From contig JASLFM010000064.1 in NCBI GenBank assembly GCA_030150585.1, positions 1 through 10,573 on the forward strand: a stretch of DNA of 10,573 nt, read 5' to 3'. This stretch comes from Acidovorax sp. Its GTDB lineage: Bacteria > Pseudomonadota > Gammaproteobacteria > Burkholderiales > Burkholderiaceae_C. The notes under the pieces were generated by a model that was not told the DNA's origin, did not search any database, and saw nothing but the letters and a program-made list of their open reading frames with translations. Position numbers and translations under genes: made by a program. Shown here piece by piece: positions 6,826-10,573 of this stretch. The stretch's first letter is position 1; every line of letters begins with the position of its first letter.

Positions 6826-6964
6826 GCGGCCACCCCGGCCCGCGCAGACCAGGAAGGAACAGGGAATGCGGAATGCAAGGGCGGCAGAGGCATGGGGGCG
6901 TGTGATCGAAAAGGGCTTGGCGATTATTCCCGAGCGGGCACGGCCCGTGCAGGGGCCCTTGGAA

Positions 6965-6978
6965 TTGATGCGGGTCAA
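6965..6978. promoter_or_regulatory. FNR/Anr-type box
   Basis: TTGAT-GCGG-GTCAA matches the FNR/Anr consensus TTGAT-N4-ATCAA at nine of the ten defined positions; the only deviation is A to G in the right arm, which I recall as frequent in high-GC betaproteobacterial sites. Its centre (6971.5) lies 41.5 bp before the predicted start of a plus-strand transcript using the -10 at 7001-7006, the classic class-II activator distance. No well-placed -10 exists on the minus side, so it probably acts on the chemoreceptor. Confidence 0.65.
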
Positions 6979-7000
6979 AACCATGGCGCCAGCGTGTAAA

Positions 7001-7006
7001 TACATT
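7001..7006 (+). promoter_or_regulatory. Putative -10 element of the FNR-dependent chemoreceptor promoter
   Basis: TACATT matches TATAAT at four of six positions, including the first T, second A and last T, in a lower-GC pocket. It predicts transcription from about 7012-7013 and a leader of about 119 bases before ATG 7132. No -35 hexamer is seen, as expected where an FNR-type activator replaces it. The overlapping TAAATA at 6997-7002 is an alternative but gives a poorer distance to the FNR box. Confidence 0.45.
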
Positions 7007-7131
7007 GAGTTACATCTTCATCCACACCGCTTGAGCGCGCACCGACCCCATCCATGGGCACGGCCTTGGCGGCACCCCGGCCCACCCATGCCGGTGCATG
7101 CCACCCCGCACGCTTCTTGCATAGACACGCC

Positions 7132-9078
7132 ATGACCGTCCTGTCCCGCCTCAGCCTGCTCCAGAAGTTCATCATCCTGGCGCTCATCAGCATGCTCATG
7201 AGCGCGCTGCCCACCTACCTGCATGTGCGCGACGCCCTGCGGGACATGGACCACGCGCGCCAGGAGGCGCGCGGCGCGGCGCCGCTGCTCGCGCTGAGCC
7301 GCGCCGTGCAGTGGATGCAGGTGCACCGCGGCCTGTCGGCGGGCATGCTCGGGGGCGACGACGCCCTGGCCGCGCGCCGCCCGGCCGCGCGCGACAACGT
7401 CGCCCAGGCCATGGATGCGGTCGACGCGCGCTTTGCCGAGGCTGGCGTGCCCGCCGCACAGGCCCAGGCCTGGGCCCAGGCGCGGCAGACCTGGCGGCAG
7501 CTCGAACCGGCCGTGGCCGCGCGCACGCTGCAGCAGGCGCAAAGCACCGCGCAGCACACGGCGCTGATCGCCGAGGCGATGCGCATTGGGGAGGATTTGC
7601 TGCACGCCTACGGCCTGCAGCTCGATCCCGGCGCGGACACGCATGCCCTGATCCAGGCCTCGCTCGTGCATGCGCCCATGCTCGGCGAGAAGCTCGGCGT
7701 GATGCGTGCGCAGGGGTCGGGCTTCCTGGGGCGCGGCGAACTGCCTCCGCAAGGCAAGGGCCTGATGGTGGCGCTGCAGCAGCGCGTGGCGGAACTGCAG
7801 GGCGATACGTTCCGCAACTTTGCGCGCGCCACGCAGGCCAACCCCGGCTGGCGCAGCACGCTGGACGCACCGGCCCAGGCACTGGGCGCGCAGGTCACCG
7901 CCACGCTGCAGCTCGCGGACCAGTCGCTCATCAATGCCGCCGCGCTGAGCCTTCCGGCACAGGAGTACTTCGACACCTTCACACGCACCATCGAGGCGCT
8001 GTACGCCCTCAACGCACAGGCCCTGTCCCAGCTGGACGCAGCACTGCAGCAGCGCATTGCCGACCTGCGCCAAGCGCTCATCGCCGAGGCCCTGCTGCTC
8101 GCGCTGGCCCTGGCGCTGGCCGGCACGCTGATGGCGGTGTTCGTGCGTTCCATCACGCGCCCGCTCGCGCAGGCCGTGGAACTGGCGAATGCGGTGGCGC
8201 AGGGCGACCTGTCGGGCCCGGCCATCGGCCATGGCCGCGACGAGGCGGGCCGCCTGATCGCCGCGCTGCTGCGCATGCGCACCCAGCTCACCCAGGTGGT
8301 GGCGCGCGTGCGCAGCGGCGCCGAGGGCGTGGCCACGGCGAGCGCCGAAATCGCGCAGGGCAACACCGACCTCTCGGCGCGCACCGAGAGCCAGGCCAGC
8401 GCGCTGGAGGAAACCGCCGCGTCGATGGAGCAGATGACCGCCACCGTGCGTCAGAACGCCGACAGCGCCGCCCAGGCCAGCCAGCTCGCCGCGACCGCGA
8501 GCGACGTGGCCACGCAAGGCGGCGAGGTGGTGGCGCAGGTGGTGCGGACCATGCAGGGCATCCACGCCTCGTCGGGCCGCATCGCGGACATCATCGGCGT
8601 GATCGACTCCATCGCGTTCCAGACCAACATTCTCGCGCTCAACGCGGCCGTGGAGGCCGCGCGCGCGGGCGAGCAGGGCCGGGGCTTCGCCGTGGTGGCG
8701 GGCGAGGTGCGCAGCCTGGCCCAGCGCAGCGCCGAGGCCGCGCGCGAGATCAAGGCACTGATCTCCGAGAGCGTGCAGAACGTGGAGCAGGGCAACGCGC
8801 TCGTGGAGCGCGCGGGCGCCACCATGCAGGACGTGGTGGCTGCCGTGCGCCGCGTGACCGACATCATGGGCGAGATCAGCGCCGCGAGCCGCGAGCAGTC
8901 GCAGGGCGTGGCACAGGTGGGCGAGGCCGTCGTGCAGATGGATCAGGCCACGCAGCAGAATGCCGCGCTCGTGGAGGAAATGGCCGCGGCCGCCAGCAGC
9001 CTGCGCGGCCAGGCGCAAGAGCTGGTGCAGGGCGTGGCGGTATTCCGTCTCTCGGAGATCCAGGCCCTGCCAGCCTAG
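7132..9078 (+). CDS. Methyl-accepting chemotaxis protein
   Basis: A 648-aa transmembrane chemoreceptor that relays ligand signals to CheA/CheW. ATG 7132 places a first membrane helix at about residues 13-30; the upstream in-frame ATG at 7054 would add an unlikely polar leader. A helical periplasmic domain of about 280 residues follows. It contains MQVHRGLSAGMLGGD (62-76) and LGEKLGVMRAQGSGFLGRG (184-202), reminiscent of NIT-like (nitrate/nitrite-sensing) regions, but this assignment is tentative. The second membrane helix is at about 317-338, HAMP at about 339-392, and methylation and signalling helices at 395-630. The hairpin tip (488-524: IAFQTNILALNAAVEAARAG, then EQGRGFAVVAGEV) is nearly identical to E. 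coli Tsr as I remember it. The C-terminus lacks the NWETF-like CheR/CheB tether. The stop overlaps that of uvrA on the other strand. Confidence 0.95.
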   Translation: MTVLSRLSLLQKFIILALISMLMSALPTYLHVRDALRDMDHARQEARGAAPLLALSRAVQWMQVHRGLSAGMLGGDDALAARRPAARDNVAQAMDAVDARFAEAGVPAAQAQAWAQARQTWRQLEPAVAARTLQQAQSTAQHTALIAEAMRIGEDLLHAYGLQLDPGADTHALIQASLVHAPMLGEKLGVMRAQGSGFLGRGELPPQGKGLMVALQQRVAELQGDTFRNFARATQANPGWRSTLDAPAQALGAQVTATLQLADQSLINAAALSLPAQEYFDTFTRTIEALYALNAQALSQLDAALQQRIADLRQALIAEALLLALALALAGTLMAVFVRSITRPLAQAVELANAVAQGDLSGPAIGHGRDEAGRLIAALLRMRTQLTQVVARVRSGAEGVATASAEIAQGNTDLSARTESQASALEETAASMEQMTATVRQNADSAAQASQLAATASDVATQGGEVVAQVVRTMQGIHASSGRIADIIGVIDSIAFQTNILALNAAVEAARAGEQGRGFAVVAGEVRSLAQRSAEAAREIKALISESVQNVEQGNALVERAGATMQDVVAAVRRVTDIMGEISAASREQSQGVAQVGEAVVQMDQATQQNAALVEEMAAAASSLRGQAQELVQGVAVFRLSEIQALPA

Positions 9079-10573
9079 CCCAGGTAGCGCTTCAAATACC
9101 GCCCCGTGTGGCTGGCAGCGTTCGCCGCCACCGCCTCGGGCGTGCCCTGCGCCACCACAGTGCCGCCACCCGCACCGCCTTCGGGCCCCATGTCGATCAG
9201 CCAATCGGCCGTCTTGATCACGTCGAGGTTGTGCTCGATCACCACGATGGTGTTGCCCGCATCGCGCAGCTGGTGCAGCACCTTGAGCAGCAGGTCGATG
9301 TCGGCGAAGTGCAGGCCCGTCGTGGGTTCGTCGAGGATGTAGAGCGTGCGGCCCGTATCGCGCTTGCTCAGCTCCTGCGCGAGCTTCACGCGCTGCGCTT
9401 CGCCGCCCGAGAGCGTGGTCGCGCTCTGGCCCAGGCGGATGTAGGACAGGCCCACGTCGAGCAGCGTCTGCAGCTTGCGCGCGATGGTCGGCACGTCCTT
9501 GAAGAAGGCATGGGCGTCTTCCACCGTGAGGTCGAGGATCTGCGCGATGTTCTTGCCCTTCCAGAGCACCTCGAGCGTCTCGCGGTTGTAGCGCTGGCCG
9601 TGGCACACGTCGCAGGGCACGTACACGTCGGGCAGGAAATGCATCTCCACCTTCACCACGCCGTCGCCCTGGCAGGCCTCGCAGCGGCCGCCCGCTACAT
9701 TGAACGAGAAGCGGCCCGGGCCATAGCCGCGCTCCTTGGCGGTGTTCACCTCGGCCATGAGCTCGCGGATGGGCGTGAACAGGCCCGTGTAGGTGGCCGG
9801 GTTGCTGCGCGGCGTGCGGCCGATGGGCGACTGGTCCACGTTGATGACCTTGTCGAAGTATTCCAGCCCCTCGATGGCGTCGTGCGGTGCGGGCTCTTCG
9901 TGCGCGCGGTAGATGTGGCGCGCGGCAGCGGCATAGAGCGTGTCGTTGACGAGCGTGCTCTTGCCCGAGCCCGACACGCCCGTCACGCAGGTGAACAGGC
10001 CCACGGGAAAGTCCACGCTCACGCCCTTCAGGTTGTGCCCCGTCGCGCCGATCAGGCGCAGCGATTGCAGGCTGCCCTGCGTGGCACGGTGCTCGGCCAG
10101 GCGCTCCTTCTTGCGCTGGCTGGCCGCGCTTTCGGGAAAGCGCGGCTTGGCCTTCTTCGCAGGCTCGGCCGCCTCGGGCGTCTGCAGCACGGGCAGCCAG
10201 GGCGTGCGCCGCGCGGGCACGGGAATGCTGCGCGCGCCCGAAAGGTACTGCCCCGTGAGCGACTGCGGGTGCGCGCACAGCTCGGCATAGGTGCCCTGCG
10301 CCATCACGCGGCCGCCATGCACGCCCGCGCCCGGCCCCATGTCCACGCAGTGGTCGGCCGCGCGGATCATGTCCTCGTCGTGCTCGACGACGATCACGCT
10401 GTTGCCGATGTCGCGCAGGTGCTGCAGCGTGGCGATGAGGCGGTCGTTGTCGCGCTGGTGCAGGCCGATGCTGGGCTCGTCGAGCACGTACATCACGCCC
10501 GTGAGGCCGCTGCCGATCTGCGATGCAAGCCGGATGCGCTGCGCCTCGCCGCCCGAGAGCGTTTCGGCGCTGC
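9075..10573 (-). CDS. uvrA: UvrABC system protein A, C-terminal half (5' end beyond window)
   Basis: DNA damage-recognition ATPase of nucleotide excision repair. About 499 of the usual 940-1000 residues are present; the frame is open to the right edge. In order: the LSGGEAQR signature of the first ATPase (about 10559-10536), its Walker B VLDEPSIGLH just after the first in-window ATG (10496), the second Walker A GVSGSGKST (9980-9954), IDQSPIGRTP-like INVDQSPIGRTPRSNPATYT, the zinc module CEAC...CDVC (9680-9600; cysteines spaced C-X2-C-X19-C-X2-C), the second signature TTLSGGEAQR, Walker B YILDEPTTGLHF and VVIEHNLDVIKTADW. The linker joining the two halves (about 10235-10071) is Ala/Pro/Lys-rich and some 35-40 residues longer than in E. 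coli. The stop overlaps the chemoreceptor stop, so no terminator fits between the genes. Confidence 0.98.
   Translation of the reverse strand, partial: SAETLSGGEAQRIRLASQIGSGLTGVMYVLDEPSIGLHQRDNDRLIATLQHLRDIGNSVIVVEHDEDMIRAADHCVDMGPGAGVHGGRVMAQGTYAELCAHPQSLTGQYLSGARSIPVPARRTPWLPVLQTPEAAEPAKKAKPRFPESAASQRKKERLAEHRATQGSLQSLRLIGATGHNLKGVSVDFPVGLFTCVTGVSGSGKSTLVNDTLYAAAARHIYRAHEEPAPHDAIEGLEYFDKVINVDQSPIGRTPRSNPATYTGLFTPIRELMAEVNTAKERGYGPGRFSFNVAGGRCEACQGDGVVKVEMHFLPDVYVPCDVCHGQRYNRETLEVLWKGKNIAQILDLTVEDAHAFFKDVPTIARKLQTLLDVGLSYIRLGQSATTLSGGEAQRVKLAQELSKRDTGRTLYILDEPTTGLHFADIDLLLKVLHQLRDAGNTIVVIEHNLDVIKTADWLIDMGPEGGAGGGTVVAQGTPEAVAANAASHTGRYLKRYLG

Larger units (their letters stand above)
6826..7131. 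other. Divergent control region between exporter and chemoreceptor genes
   Basis: This 306-bp stretch holds no convincing gene of its own. It contains an FNR/Anr box with a matching -10 element directed to the chemoreceptor (listed separately) and a dyad GCACGG-C-CCGTGC at 6938-6950. ATTATT at 6923-6928 reads AATAAT on the minus strand, a possible exporter -10 without a visible -35. A small CATGC-CGGT-GCATG hairpin lies at 7087-7100 in the presumed chemoreceptor leader. A lower-GC pocket spans 6990-7020. The exporter frame stays open through most of it, but that is common at this base composition. Confidence 0.6.

Noticed and set aside
5860..6999. A 379-codon plus-strand frame antisense to the exporter gene
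   Set aside because: The product is rich in His, Gln, Arg and Pro with no domain, and the opposite strand encodes a clear EamA transporter. It is a composition artefact.
6826..7005. N-terminal extension of the exporter to ATG 7005
   Set aside because: The 60 additional residues are not hydrophobic and do not resemble EamA proteins. They also cover the FNR box and promoter, so GTG 6825 is preferred.
7018..10278. A 1086-codon open frame on the minus strand, running through the uvrA region out of frame and antisense to the chemoreceptor gene
   Set aside because: It is composed of Arg/Ala/Gly/His-rich low-complexity protein with no recognisable domain, and it coincides with two strongly supported genes. 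Long open shadow frames are expected at this GC content because stop codons are rare.
1..10573. Search for mobile elements, CRISPR arrays, tRNA genes, phage genes, toxin-antitoxin pairs or defence systems
   Set aside because: No transposase, integrase, regularly spaced repeat, cloverleaf or defence-type domain was found. Apart from the single stem-loop repeat, the window looks like ordinary chromosomal sequence.

Overview
The window is high-GC (about 70% by eye) and densely coded. It reads as chromosome of a betaproteobacterium of the order Burkholderiales, most likely family Comamonadaceae. Four things point there: a Bug-type solute-binding protein next to a LysR regulator, a class-2 (long) PyrF, the methyl-accepting domain style, and a stem-loop repeat at about 5860-5906 that resembles a repeat I recall as common in Comamonadaceae. 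The genus cannot be named from this sequence alone.

Layout. 1-870 (minus): an EamA/DMT-family transporter whose last residues lie beyond the left edge. 908-1732 (plus): pyrF, orotidine-5'-phosphate decarboxylase, divergent from the transporter across 37 bp. 1753-2646: a LysR-type regulator. 2751-3725: a periplasmic Bug-family binding protein. 3722-4693: an aspartoacylase/succinylglutamate desuccinylase-like zinc hydrolase, overlapping the Bug gene by ATGA. 4706-5842 (minus): a FAD-dependent oxidoreductase close to D-arginine dehydrogenase DauA. It follows a second EamA-type exporter (5884-6825, minus) in what looks like a two-gene operon. 6826-7131: a divergent control region with a good FNR/Anr box. 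7132-9078 (plus): a methyl-accepting chemotaxis protein. 9075-10573 (minus): the C-terminal half of UvrA, running off the right edge.

How the genes may work together (inference). The plus cluster LysR-Bug-hydrolase looks like capture of an acylated or carboxylated small molecule followed by deacylation, with the regulator next door. The minus pair couples a putative amino-acid-metabolite exporter to an amino-acid dehydrogenase-like flavoenzyme. The chemoreceptor appears to sit behind an oxygen-responsive promoter. PyrF (pyrimidine synthesis) and UvrA (nucleotide excision repair) are housekeeping.

I found no prophage, insertion sequence, CRISPR array, tRNA or rRNA, and no clear novel multi-gene system. 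The most useful signals are regulatory or concern substrate residues: the FNR-type promoter before the chemoreceptor, phased inverted repeats before the Bug gene, loss of the DauA guanidinium-binding residue, and the repeat that supplies the exporter's stop codon. All similarity statements rest on remembered family sequences, not on searches.
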